DNA of 54,072 nucleotides from Clostridia bacterium (GTDB lineage: Bacteria; Bacillota; Clostridia; Oscillospirales; CAG-272). The stretch lies in assembly GCA_017455905.1 (NCBI GenBank), contig JAFTLQ010000001.1:1-54072 (forward strand). The letters are read 5' to 3'. Positions 33,799 to 42,718 of the stretch are shown here, piece by piece (position 1 is the first letter of the stretch; every line of letters starts with the position of its first letter). The translations under genes and the position numbers were made by a program. The notes beneath the pieces were generated by a model that was not told the DNA's origin, ran no database searches, and saw only the letters and a program-made list of their open reading frames with translations.

Positions 33799-36729
33799 TT
33801 ACGAAACAGGTGTCAGCGTAACGGTACCGGTGCCGTCGTAGGTGAAGGTCAGGAAATGCCCCTCCTCCGTAACGGTGATCGTGTCAACCATCGTTGCGCC
33901 GACCGCGACCGTCCACTCACCGGCCGCAAGGCCGCCAACGTAATAGTTCATCTCACCCGAGCCGGCCGTAAAGCTTATCGACTCGCCGACATACGCGGTA
34001 TCCTTCATGAAGATCGCCGTCTGGTTCAGTGCCGTTGCACCGATATACGTATCGGTCTCGATCAGCGTGGGCGTCACCGTCTGTTTCGTCGAGGAATCCG
34101 TCACGTACAGCACGTTCATCAGATAATCCGTCTTGTTGCCGGTGGCAGGACAGATGTCTACGCGCCCCCACATGGGACCCATGTTCGACGTAAGCGTCGA
34201 ATTGACCAGCTTGTCGGCACCGGGGAGATAGAAGCGCTCGTTGCCGCCGTAGACGTTCATCGTATCACAGCCCTTGAGGGAGGTGAGAACGAGCTTGCCG
34301 CCCGTACCGTTGTCGATGGTGACCGTTTTGTTCGTCGTATCCACCGTGGGCTCTTTGACACACTGAAGAACAAAGGTCTTCTGGAAGCTTGCGGAATCCG
34401 CCTCGATGTTGTCAAAAATGAACATGATCATCGGGAAGGTCTCGTCCTCGGTGTACGTCACCAGCATCGTACGGCCGACATAATCGACCGTAATCGTATC
34501 ATAGGCTTTGGTCATATCGTTGGCGTAATAGACGTACTTGGGCGAGGTCTTAGCCTCGTCAAGATACCCGTATTGTACACCCGTAACGGAGCCTGTCACA
34601 TATATATCCTTATCTAGCCACTCAATGCCGCTGGCCGTCGGCGAGATCTTGATCTGACCGCCCGAATAATAGCCGGACAGCGTCGTCGCAAGCGACGGGT
34701 TGTAGATCAGGAGGCTGTTGTGACCGATGGTTGCCTCGTGATAATAATAATGATGATTCGTTCCATACATATCGTACCGTCCGGCATCGGCCGTCAGAAT
34801 ACCCTTGTAGTAGATCTGGAAGTTTCCGATCGACTCATGGTCATGACCGCCGGAGGAACGGCCGGCACCCTTCATAAGAACGGCAATCGTTTTATCGCTG
34901 TCCCATGTGTTACGTACGATCATCTGCTGGTAATACGCGCCGTTATACTGTACGGTATCCAGCTGCTCGCGCCAATCCTCGTCAAGCTCGCTCTCATCCA
35001 GGGTCGAAAGACAGATCAGCACTTCAATGGCCGACAGCTGCGTATGATCGCTGTAATAATACGCATACGTGTCTCCTACGTACTCACGGATGTAGGAAAG
35101 AACGACGGGATCGTTGCAAATGTATGCATCCATAAAGGCTACGCCGAGGAAGGTTGTCATCGATGGCACACCACCGTCACCTGTCGAAAAGACGTATTTG
35201 TCGGCTACGCCGTGGCCGAGGAAGGAGCGAACGATCTGCTTGACGTCGTCCGCATCGTACGGGTTCTGGCCGACGGCCTTATCAAGAATCCACATGGCAC
35301 GCAGGTCGGTCATATAACGCATCTGTGTATAGCCCGCCGTTCCCTCGGGGAACATGCCGGCCTCGTAGATATACTCGCGAGGAGGAACATATTCATCATA
35401 CAAACGGCCGCCGATCATCTCCCACCAGCCGGGCACCTCGTCATAGATCGCGATGGCAAAGCTGAGATAATCACGCATGAACTGCGTTTCGCTCGAGTGA
35501 CCGACGATCGTGCCTCCCTCCTTGATGGGGGGGAAGCCCATTTCCATCTTAACACCGCCGTGATGTGCCATCTCGGGCGTACCGGAGGTACCGGAGCACA
35601 GCAGCTTTTCGACACCGAGGATGATCTTATACTTCGTATCCTCATCCAGCAGATCATAGCACCAGTCGTATACCAGCGCGGCGGTATACATCGTATGACC
35701 GTAGCGGCGCCACTGGTCATCCTTAAACCAATCGATCTGCAAAGAGATCATATTCTTGAATATCATGGAAATGGCCTGATAGCCATAGTACTCGTCACCG
35801 GTGAGAAGATAGTTCAGCGCCTTGGCCTGGATCTTGATCAGCACGCGAGGGTCGTAGTTGTAGACACCGGGTGCTCCGTCGCCGCCCTTAGGACCGTTTT
35901 CGAGCTTTTCACCCAGCGTTCCGTCATCGGTCGATTCGACCAGGGCACGGAAGGCGGCGACGAGCTCGGGAAAGTCCTCTTCATTATTAAACGTGGTGCG
36001 AAGCGTGGGCAGATCCTCTGCCGTAAAGAGCAGGCGAGGATGCTGATCAATGGGATCGGTGGGAGGCAAAGCCCAACGGCCGCCGAGATCGGTGGTGATC
36101 GAGCCGCCACCGAGATCCTTGGACGTCAAGGAAGCGACGTACTCTTTGATCGCATCGATCTCTGCCTGCTTGGCAGCCTCATCCTTGGCAGCATCGGCTG
36201 CGGCATCGGCTAAGATCTCGGCCTGCAGCTGCTCCTTGGTATACAGCTTCAGACTCCAAACGTTTTCGGGAACGGCAAATGCCGTATCGGTCAGATACGT
36301 CGCGCCTACGTAGGACAGGCACCTATCCCAAGCATTCGCATCCGTCGCACCGATAGCGACCGTCGCTCCGTCCGCGATCACGCCCCAAGCGATATCGCCT
36401 TCATCCGCCTTGTCCAGCTGCTCGGCAAGCGTCGCCGACAGCGTGCGGTTGGTCGGACCCATGAGGATCTCATAGGCAGCCTGTTCCTCCGTGTCCGACA
36501 CGAATTCCAGGCGAACGCCCGTTTGATTTAACAAATTGGAAAGCGCAATGGCTCTTTGTCTCCACTCATTGCTTCCGTCGGGATATACGATCACGTACGC
36601 CGACTCGCCGTCCGCGATCAGCGTCATGTCCGGCACAACAGGCTGCGGCGGATCGTCGTTGCACGACGCAAGCACGCATACGCTGAGCAAAAGGATGAGC
36701 AGACATGCCAGCAAATGTTTGATTTTCAT
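33799..36729 (-). CDS. heparinase II/III-like lipoprotein (copy 1)
   Basis: 976 residues, same layout as its paralogue. Lipobox LASC (Cys23), an N-terminal segment with an Ala/Asp/Lys coiled coil (ILADAAADAAKDEAAKQAE), the toroid with YDWC at 354-357 and the beta part with GGHDHESIGNF (H629, H631). The N terminal region and the segment near residue 850-880 differ most between the copies, the toroid and histidine segment least. It is the first gene of the pair and lies 66 bases after the 497-residue beta-helix gene, so it is probably co-transcribed. Confidence 0.75.
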   Translation of the reverse strand: MKIKHLLACLLILLLSVCVLASCNDDPPQPVVPDMTLIADGESAYVIVYPDGSNEWRQRAIALSNLLNQTGVRLEFVSDTEEQAAYEILMGPTNRTLSATLAEQLDKADEGDIAWGVIADGATVAIGATDANAWDRCLSYVGATYLTDTAFAVPENVWSLKLYTKEQLQAEILADAAADAAKDEAAKQAEIDAIKEYVASLTSKDLGGGSITTDLGGRWALPPTDPIDQHPRLLFTAEDLPTLRTTFNNEEDFPELVAAFRALVESTDDGTLGEKLENGPKGGDGAPGVYNYDPRVLIKIQAKALNYLLTGDEYYGYQAISMIFKNMISLQIDWFKDDQWRRYGHTMYTAALVYDWCYDLLDEDTKYKIILGVEKLLCSGTSGTPEMAHHGGVKMEMGFPPIKEGGTIVGHSSETQFMRDYLSFAIAIYDEVPGWWEMIGGRLYDEYVPPREYIYEAGMFPEGTAGYTQMRYMTDLRAMWILDKAVGQNPYDADDVKQIVRSFLGHGVADKYVFSTGDGGVPSMTTFLGVAFMDAYICNDPVVLSYIREYVGDTYAYYYSDHTQLSAIEVLICLSTLDESELDEDWREQLDTVQYNGAYYQQMIVRNTWDSDKTIAVLMKGAGRSSGGHDHESIGNFQIYYKGILTADAGRYDMYGTNHHYYYHEATIGHNSLLIYNPSLATTLSGYYSGGQIKISPTASGIEWLDKDIYVTGSVTGVQYGYLDEAKTSPKYVYYANDMTKAYDTITVDYVGRTMLVTYTEDETFPMIMFIFDNIEADSASFQKTFVLQCVKEPTVDTTNKTVTIDNGTGGKLVLTSLKGCDTMNVYGGNERFYLPGADKLVNSTLTSNMGPMWGRVDICPATGNKTDYLMNVLYVTDSSTKQTVTPTLIETDTYIGATALNQTAIFMKDTAYVGESISFTAGSGEMNYYVGGLAAGEWTVAVGATMVDTITVTEEGHFLTFTYDGTGTVTLTPVS

Positions 36730-36795
36730 ACGAAGGATTCCTTTCTTTTTTTGCCAAACGACAAAGTTTATAAACCGATGGACTGGTTTCTCATG

Positions 36796-38289
36796 TTACG
36801 AGCAAGTGACGGGCACGGTATCGTATACGTCCTGATCCGAAACGATCAGCTCGCCCTGCACGTTCTGCATCGTGATCGATTCGGGCAGAAGATACGGATT
36901 TTCCTCGTGCGACAGCGCTTCCTTCGTCGCGTTGCGAATACGGAAGACGGACACGGGGCCGTCATGCTTCAGCGTCAGACCGTTGATGTACACACGGCGC
37001 ACGGTGTAGTTCGGCAGACCGTTGTACACGGGGATCCAGTTGCCGCCGATCAACGTCTGGATCGGCTCCTCTGCCGTGCAGCTCGTGATATACACGTCAC
37101 CGTCAAACACACTGTTGTAGTCGTAACGCAGCGTAATGAACTCGCCGCCCCACAGGCGGGTCACGTTTTCGATTACCAGATCGCCGCCGCCGATCGGCAA
37201 AATGCCGAAGCCCAGGGTGCAGTTGCGGATGACGGCGTTGTGCATACCCTGGTGGGAATCGAAGCGGTCCATGTAGCAGCCGTCAAGCAGCGTGTTGCGG
37301 CAGAAGTTGGAGCCCATGATACCGTGATACTGCGCGCGGTCGGTAATGTCACCGATCTGCGTCAGCCCGATCAAGGTCAAGCCGATGCAGTGCTCTGCGT
37401 TGATCGTATAGCTTCCCATTTCGTTGCGGACCTGCTTACCGTTCAGATCCTGGAAGAAGCTGTACGCCTTGTGTCCCTGGACCGTCGAATCACGGAAGGT
37501 CACGTTGCAGGCCAGCTTGAAGAAGAAGGTGCCGGCATACGGTACGCCTCGGCTGCCGTAGTTATAGGCGGGATCCTCGTGCTCGCCCTCCTTTGTCTGA
37601 CGAATGCCCACGAGGGTCGTATTTGAACGCTCGACACTAATGCCTCGATAATAATAGCAGTAGTTGTTTTTGTAGTCGGGATCGTACGTGCAGGGGTCGC
37701 AGGTTACCGTCTTGATATGACCGCCGCGGATGGTGATCGGCGTATCGGTCGTCGAATAGGCGCGCAGACACGTAACTGCATCATAATCGTACTGGATCGG
37801 CGTGGTCGGATCCACGTTGCCCTTTTCATCGACGAGAATGATCTCCTTGCGGGGTACGCCGCCGTTTGCGTTTTCGCCGTAGCGCTTATAAATACGGTCG
37901 TGATCGTTTTCGATATACAGCATGCACGGCTCGTCGAAGGTCAGACCGATGTTTGCCTGTCCCTTGGTGAGTGTCATCCCCTCGGGGATCGGCACATTCT
38001 GCACGGCCTTGTCGGAAACGACACGGAAGATCTGGGTCGTGCGCGCCTTGGAATCATTCCAGCGAACGACGGTATCGTCTATATAGAAGATCGCATCCTT
38101 CCAATCGACGTTGGTGCGAATGACGGCGGACGTGTAGGTGCATCCGATATAATACGTAGCACCGGGTGTGGCTTCTACATCTGCTCCCTCGGCATTGGCA
38201 GCCTCGTGCGTAAGACGAATGGCCTCGAAGTCGTTGGTAACGCCGTCACCCTTGGCTCCGAAATCACGGTAATAAAAAATTTTTTTCAT
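36796..38289 (-). CDS. beta-helix protein without signal peptide
   Basis: 497 residues from ATG 38289 (MKKIFYYRDFGAKGDGV), which has AAGGA seven bases upstream; an upstream in-frame ATG at 38328 has none. The YxDFGAKGDGVTND opening marks the pectate-lyase-like right-handed beta-helix family (Pectate_lyase_3 type), used by polygalacturonases and other glycan lyases and hydrolases. Repeated strands follow (GIMGSNFCRNTLLDGCYMDR, HNAVIRNCTLGFGIL). Unlike its two neighbours it has no signal peptide and no His/Cys modules, so it looks cytoplasmic. Catalytic residues cannot be named. Confidence 0.75.
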   Translation of the reverse strand: MKKIFYYRDFGAKGDGVTNDFEAIRLTHEAANAEGADVEATPGATYYIGCTYTSAVIRTNVDWKDAIFYIDDTVVRWNDSKARTTQIFRVVSDKAVQNVPIPEGMTLTKGQANIGLTFDEPCMLYIENDHDRIYKRYGENANGGVPRKEIILVDEKGNVDPTTPIQYDYDAVTCLRAYSTTDTPITIRGGHIKTVTCDPCTYDPDYKNNYCYYYRGISVERSNTTLVGIRQTKEGEHEDPAYNYGSRGVPYAGTFFFKLACNVTFRDSTVQGHKAYSFFQDLNGKQVRNEMGSYTINAEHCIGLTLIGLTQIGDITDRAQYHGIMGSNFCRNTLLDGCYMDRFDSHQGMHNAVIRNCTLGFGILPIGGGDLVIENVTRLWGGEFITLRYDYNSVFDGDVYITSCTAEEPIQTLIGGNWIPVYNGLPNYTVRRVYINGLTLKHDGPVSVFRIRNATKEALSHEENPYLLPESITMQNVQGELIVSDQDVYDTVPVTCS

Positions 38290-38367
38290 ACGGTTTTCCT
38301 TTTTACAAATATGGAACGGCACAGACACGGGTGCCAGCCCTATGTCCGTGCAATGGGTCTATGGTAC

Positions 38368-38397
38368 GGAAGAGCAAGTTGATCCGCTTGCTCTTCC
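38368..38397. terminator. hairpin after the 653-residue beta-helix gene
   Basis: GGAAGAGCAAG (38368-38378) pairs perfectly with CTTGCTCTTCC (38387-38397). There is no clear T run on the minus strand, so termination is uncertain. Confidence 0.45.
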
Positions 38398-38446
38398 CTT
38401 TCTCTTGATGTAGCTAATGGATCGATATGGTATCCTGTTGATCCGA

Positions 38447-40408
38447 TTACTTTTCGCGTGTGTATTGTACGTTGTTGATAATGACCGTCTGACCGGCAAC
38501 GATCAAGCTTCCCTTCTTAAGCCCCTTTACCGTAACCGTTTCGGGCAAAAGCAACGGATTGATCTCACTGGCCGCAGCGGCGGCCGTAGCACCGGAAATA
38601 TTGTATACCGAAACTTGCCCACTACGCTTAAGGGTCAAGCCGTCTATGTAAACGTTGCGCACGACATAGTTTGGAAGTCCGTTATTATGCTCCTGCCAGC
38701 CGCCGCCGATCAGACAGGTTATGGGCGCTTCGGCCGTACAATCCTTGAGGTACACGTCGCCGTCAAACACACTGTTATAGTCATAACGAAGCGTGATGAA
38801 TTCGGTCCCGGACAGACGGGTCACGTTTTCGATTACCAGATCGCCGCCGCCGATGACTAAGATACCGAAGCCGAGGGTACTGTTGCGGATCGTGGCGTTA
38901 TGCATACCCTTATGCGAGTCGAAGCGGTCAAGATAGCAGTCCTCCATCAGCGTGTTACGGCAGTAATTGGAGCCCATGATGCCGTGATACAGCGCACGGT
39001 CAGTGATGTCCGCCGATTTGCCGTTGGTAAGAATCTGCTCAAGGCCGATAAGGTTGAGGTTGATGCAATACGTAGCGTTGATCGAGTAGCTGCCCATTTC
39101 GTTGCGTGCACCATTTTTTTCAAAGAAGCTGTACGCCTTGTGTCCTTGGATCTTCGAATCCTTAAGGGTCACGTTATACGCATAATAGAACGTGAAGGTA
39201 CCAGCATAAGGAACGCCCTTGCTGTTATAGTTATACGACGGGTCCGTGTGCTCGCCCTTCTTGGTATACTTCACGCCCTCAATGGTGGCATTGGAGCGAG
39301 AAACGTACAAGCCGCGGCTGTAGTAGCAATAGTTGTTCACATAATCGGGGTCGTACTCCGTCGGGTTGCAGGTATACGTCCGAAGGTGACCGCCCTTGAT
39401 CGTGATAGGAGCATCGGTGGTCGAATAAGCCGTGATGCTCGTGATGGCCGCATAATCGTACTGAATGGGTGTCGAGGGATCGACATTACCGTTTTCATCG
39501 ACCAGAATTACTTCGTTACGGGGATCACCATTGTCGTTATTCGTGGAGCTTTTACGAATGAATATACGCTCGTTATCGTTTTTAATATGCAGCATGCAGG
39601 GCTCGTCGAAGGTCAGGCCGATGTTTTCCTGTCCCTTGGTCAGCGTCATGCCGCTGGGGACCGTGATCGGCTTTGCGGCGGTATTGGAGGTGACCTGGAA
39701 AATGTTCTTACTGCGCGCCGAGTTGTTCCACTCAATCACGGTATCGTCAATATAGAACACGGCGTTCTTCCAATCCACGTTGGTCTGAATGATCGCAGGA
39801 TTGGCAATGGCACCGATGTAATAGGTAGCTCCCTCATCGGCCCAGACGTCGATGCCCCACTCGTTGGCATAGCGATGGGCGTCGCGGATCGCCTCATGGT
39901 CCTCGGCTACACCGTCACCGACAGCACCGAAGTCGCTGTACAGCACGTAGGCCTCCTTCTCCACCGTGTAATCGCACTGTACGCAAGGGATCTGACGCTT
40001 GTTCGCATCATAATTCACCTCGGCGTTATAGATGTCCAATTTGTGGCCGAGCTTGACGATGGCTCGGTCGTTTGTATCGCCGCAATTGACACACGTATAC
40101 GTGAGAATACCGTCCTCCGTACACGTCGCATCCTTCGTGACCGCACCGCCATCCCAAGAGCACTTCGTCGCCTCGTTGGTTACGGTCTCTTCCTTGGTTT
40201 CGTCGCAAAGCGAGCAGACATACTGTCGCTTGCCCTCCGTCAGCTCGCCGCAGATCGGCTTTACGGTAAAGCTGCCGGCTACCCACTCATGCGTACACGG
40301 CGTTTCGGGGTCGGGCTCGGGCGGATTGCATGCCACAAGCGCCGTCACACACAGCACGAGCATGAGCAAGACGGACAGAAGTACAGTCAATTTCCTCATG
40401 GTTTTCAT
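38447..40408 (-). CDS. beta-helix lipoprotein with His/Cys modules (copy B)
   Basis: 653 residues from ATG 40408, with GGGAG nine bases upstream; an in-frame ATG at 40417 abuts the RBS. Lipobox LVAC (Cys27). Three modules follow: HEWVAGSFTVKPIC ... YVCSLC, CSWDGGAVTKDATC ... YTCVNC and HKLDIYNAEV ... IPCVQC. The beta-helix starts at YSDFGAVGDGVAEDHEAI and runs to the end with HGIMGSNYCRNTLMEDCYLD. The first ~225 residues are almost identical to the next copy. Probably a surface glycan-binding or glycan-cleaving protein. It has its own promoter (40446-40474). Confidence 0.8.
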   Translation of the reverse strand: MKTMRKLTVLLSVLLMLVLCVTALVACNPPEPDPETPCTHEWVAGSFTVKPICGELTEGKRQYVCSLCDETKEETVTNEATKCSWDGGAVTKDATCTEDGILTYTCVNCGDTNDRAIVKLGHKLDIYNAEVNYDANKRQIPCVQCDYTVEKEAYVLYSDFGAVGDGVAEDHEAIRDAHRYANEWGIDVWADEGATYYIGAIANPAIIQTNVDWKNAVFYIDDTVIEWNNSARSKNIFQVTSNTAAKPITVPSGMTLTKGQENIGLTFDEPCMLHIKNDNERIFIRKSSTNNDNGDPRNEVILVDENGNVDPSTPIQYDYAAITSITAYSTTDAPITIKGGHLRTYTCNPTEYDPDYVNNYCYYSRGLYVSRSNATIEGVKYTKKGEHTDPSYNYNSKGVPYAGTFTFYYAYNVTLKDSKIQGHKAYSFFEKNGARNEMGSYSINATYCINLNLIGLEQILTNGKSADITDRALYHGIMGSNYCRNTLMEDCYLDRFDSHKGMHNATIRNSTLGFGILVIGGGDLVIENVTRLSGTEFITLRYDYNSVFDGDVYLKDCTAEAPITCLIGGGWQEHNNGLPNYVVRNVYIDGLTLKRSGQVSVYNISGATAAAAASEINPLLLPETVTVKGLKKGSLIVAGQTVIINNVQYTREK

Positions 40409-40445
40409 AATGAGCATCTCCCTTTAAAATAAATTTTACGTATTT

Positions 40446-40492
40446 ATTATAAAACAAAAGGGGTGAAAAAGCAACCGCTTTTCACCCTTTTG
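40446..40492 (-). promoter_or_regulatory. promoter overlapping a terminator-like hairpin
   Basis: TTGCTT (40474-40469) and TATAAT (40451-40446) are 17 bases apart on the minus strand. The same bases form the hairpin CAAAAGGG...TTTTCACCCTTTTG (40455-40492) followed by T runs, which would end the upstream copy. Terminator and promoter thus share one sequence. Confidence 0.6.
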
Positions 40493-40572
40493 TGCTTTTT
40501 TGGCATTTTGACCGAATTTAGCAGGCAAATGCACCGTCGTAAACGCAAAATCTTGTGCAATTTGCCGACGGT

Positions 40573-42540
40573 TTATTTTCCTCTCGTGACTTCCACCGAT
40601 TCAAACAAGGAAACATTGTTGGATACGATCAAGGATCTTCCCTTAATGCCCTTCCAGGAAATAGACTCAGGCAAAAGCAACGGATTGATCGTGCTATCAA
40701 GTGCCGCCTGCGAAAGCCCGGCAATATTGTACACCATCATGTTGCTGCCGTATTTTGCTTCCAGGCCGTCAATATATACGTTGCGTACCATATAATTCGG
40801 CAAGCCGCAATAGCTTTCATACCAGTTACCGCCGATTATGTATCGAACATTTTCTTCGGCGACACAGTTTATGATATATACGTCTCCATCAAACACACTG
40901 TTATAATCGGCGCGAAGCGAAATGAAGGCGGCTCCCCAAAGGCGCGTGACGTTTTCCACGATCAGATCACCGCCGCCGATGACGAGGATGCCAAAGCCGA
41001 TGGTGCTGTTGCGGATGGTGGCGTTGTGCATGCCCTGGTGGGAATCGAAGCGGTCAACATAGCAATCATCCATCAGCGTGTTACGGCAGAAGTTGGAGCC
41101 CATGATGCCGTGATACTGCACGCGGTCGGTAATGTCCGCCTTTTCACCGTTTGCAACGATCTGATCCAAGCGTATGAAATTGAGTCCGATACAGGAATTG
41201 GCGTAGATCGTATAGCTGCCCATCTCATTACGCGTACCGTTTTTCTCAAAGAAGCTATACGCCTTGTGACCTTGGATCTTCGATTTGCGGAAGGTTACGT
41301 TATACACGTAATCAAACGCAAAAATGCCGTAGTAAGGCGTTCCCTTGTTATCGTAATTGTTCGCCTGGCTCTCGTCCTCGCCCACCTTGGTATATTTCAC
41401 GTTGGTGATCGTCGTATTGGAGCGATTGACCTGAATGCCGCGACGGAAGAAGCAATAATTGTTTTCATAATCCGGATCGTAATCCGCAGGATTGCACGTT
41501 ACGGTTCTGAAGTGACCGCCCTTAACGGTAATGGGCGCTTCGGTCGTGGAATAGGCCGTAATGGAGGTAAGACCGTCATAATCATATTGGATAGGTGTCG
41601 AGGGATCCACGTTTCCGTTCTCATCGACAAGGATGACCTCCTGCAGCGATTGGCCGTTGTTTCCGTTTCCACTGCTGTCGTTACGTATGTAGATCTTCAC
41701 ATTCGAATTCTTAAGCTCCAGCATGCAGGGCTCGTCAAAGGTCAGACCGATGTTCTGCTGCCCCTTGGTCAGCTTCATATCCGAGGGGAACGTAACGGCT
41801 TTTTTACCGGTCTTCGGATCGATCTGGAAAATATTCTTTTCGCGCGCCGCTACATTGTCCCATTCGATCGCCGTGTCGTCGATCATGAACATAGCATCCT
41901 GCCAATCGACGTTCGTTTGGATAATGGCAGGATTGGCAACGGCACCGATGTAATAGGTGGCTCCCTCGTCGGCCCAGACGTCGATGCCCCACTCGTTGGC
42001 ATAGCGGTGGGCGTCGCGGATCGCCTCATGGTCCTCGGCTACACCGTCGCCGACAGCACCGAAGTCGCTGTACAGCACGTAGGCCTCCTTCTCCACCGTG
42101 TAATCGCACTGTACGCAAGGGATCTGACGCTTGTTCGCATCATAATCCACCTCGGCGTTATAGATGTCCAATTTGTGGCCGAGCTTGACGATGGCTCGGT
42201 CGTTTGTATTGCCGCAATTGACACACGTATACGTGAGAATACCGTCCTCCGTACACGTCGCTTCCTTCGTGACCGCGTTACTCTCCCACGCGCACTTCGT
42301 CGCCTCGTTGGTCACGGTCTCTTCCTTGGTTTCGCCGCAAAGCGAGCAGACATACTGCCGCTTGCCCTCCGTCAGCTCGCCGCAGATCGGCTTTACGGTA
42401 AAGCTGCCGGCTACCCACTCATGCGTGCACGGCGTTTCGGGGTCGGGCTCGGGCGGATTGCATGCCACAAGCGCCGTCACACACAGCACGAGCATGAGCA
42501 GAACGGACAGAAGTACCGCCAATCTTTTCATGGATCTCAT
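40573..42540 (-). CDS. beta-helix lipoprotein with His/Cys modules (copy A)
   Basis: 655 residues, start ATG 42540 with AAAGGAG upstream (ATG 42531 also possible). Lipobox LVAC (Cys27). Modules and beta-helix start are as in copy B (HEWVAGSFTVKPIC, YSDFGAVGDGVAEDH). From about residue 225 the sequence diverges (VFMIDDTAIEWDN region, IYIRNDSSGNGNNGQS), then nearly rejoins at GIMGSNFCRNTLMDDC and diverges again at the end (YESYCGLPNYMVRNVYIDGLEAKYG). Surface location inferred from the lipobox. Confidence 0.8.
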   Translation of the reverse strand: MRSMKRLAVLLSVLLMLVLCVTALVACNPPEPDPETPCTHEWVAGSFTVKPICGELTEGKRQYVCSLCGETKEETVTNEATKCAWESNAVTKEATCTEDGILTYTCVNCGNTNDRAIVKLGHKLDIYNAEVDYDANKRQIPCVQCDYTVEKEAYVLYSDFGAVGDGVAEDHEAIRDAHRYANEWGIDVWADEGATYYIGAVANPAIIQTNVDWQDAMFMIDDTAIEWDNVAAREKNIFQIDPKTGKKAVTFPSDMKLTKGQQNIGLTFDEPCMLELKNSNVKIYIRNDSSGNGNNGQSLQEVILVDENGNVDPSTPIQYDYDGLTSITAYSTTEAPITVKGGHFRTVTCNPADYDPDYENNYCFFRRGIQVNRSNTTITNVKYTKVGEDESQANNYDNKGTPYYGIFAFDYVYNVTFRKSKIQGHKAYSFFEKNGTRNEMGSYTIYANSCIGLNFIRLDQIVANGEKADITDRVQYHGIMGSNFCRNTLMDDCYVDRFDSHQGMHNATIRNSTIGFGILVIGGGDLIVENVTRLWGAAFISLRADYNSVFDGDVYIINCVAEENVRYIIGGNWYESYCGLPNYMVRNVYIDGLEAKYGSNMMVYNIAGLSQAALDSTINPLLLPESISWKGIKGRSLIVSNNVSLFESVEVTRGK

Positions 42541-42578
42541 AACGAAATATCTCCTTTAGATTAAGTTTTTCCATCCCT

Positions 42579-42624
42579 ATTATAAAGCAAAAGGAGCAAA
42601 AAAGCAACCGCCTTTTCGCTCTTT
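42579..42624 (-). promoter_or_regulatory. promoter overlapping a hairpin, paralogue of the 40446 element
   Basis: TTGCTT (42607-42602) and TATAAT (42584-42579), 17 bases apart on the minus strand. Around it AAAGGAGC and GCTCTTT form an imperfect stem. The arrangement and the GCGGTTGCTTTTT core match the element before copy B. Confidence 0.55.
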
Positions 42625-42718
42625 CCGCTTTTTTGGTTTATTTGCCGAAAACCATCTCGCGAAGGACACGGTTTTGGCAAAAAGATTTGTGCATATTGTT
42701 CAACGGCAGGCGATCGCT

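Larger units (their letters stand above)
28040..36729 (-). repeat. tandem duplication of a heparinase-like plus lectin-like lipoprotein pair
   Basis: The gene pair 36729-33799/33772-32420 is repeated as 32356-29411/29389-28040. Members of a pair are 21-26 bases apart, and the pairs are separated by 63 bases holding a hairpin. Long stretches are near-identical at base level (for example around 30500-30640 and 34890-35030), while others have diverged. Confidence 0.85.

Noticed and set aside
28523..42564. Long plus-strand frames opposite the lipoprotein and beta-helix genes.
   Set aside because: They lack ribosome binding sites, have R/H/V-rich low-information sequence, and mirror well supported minus-strand genes.
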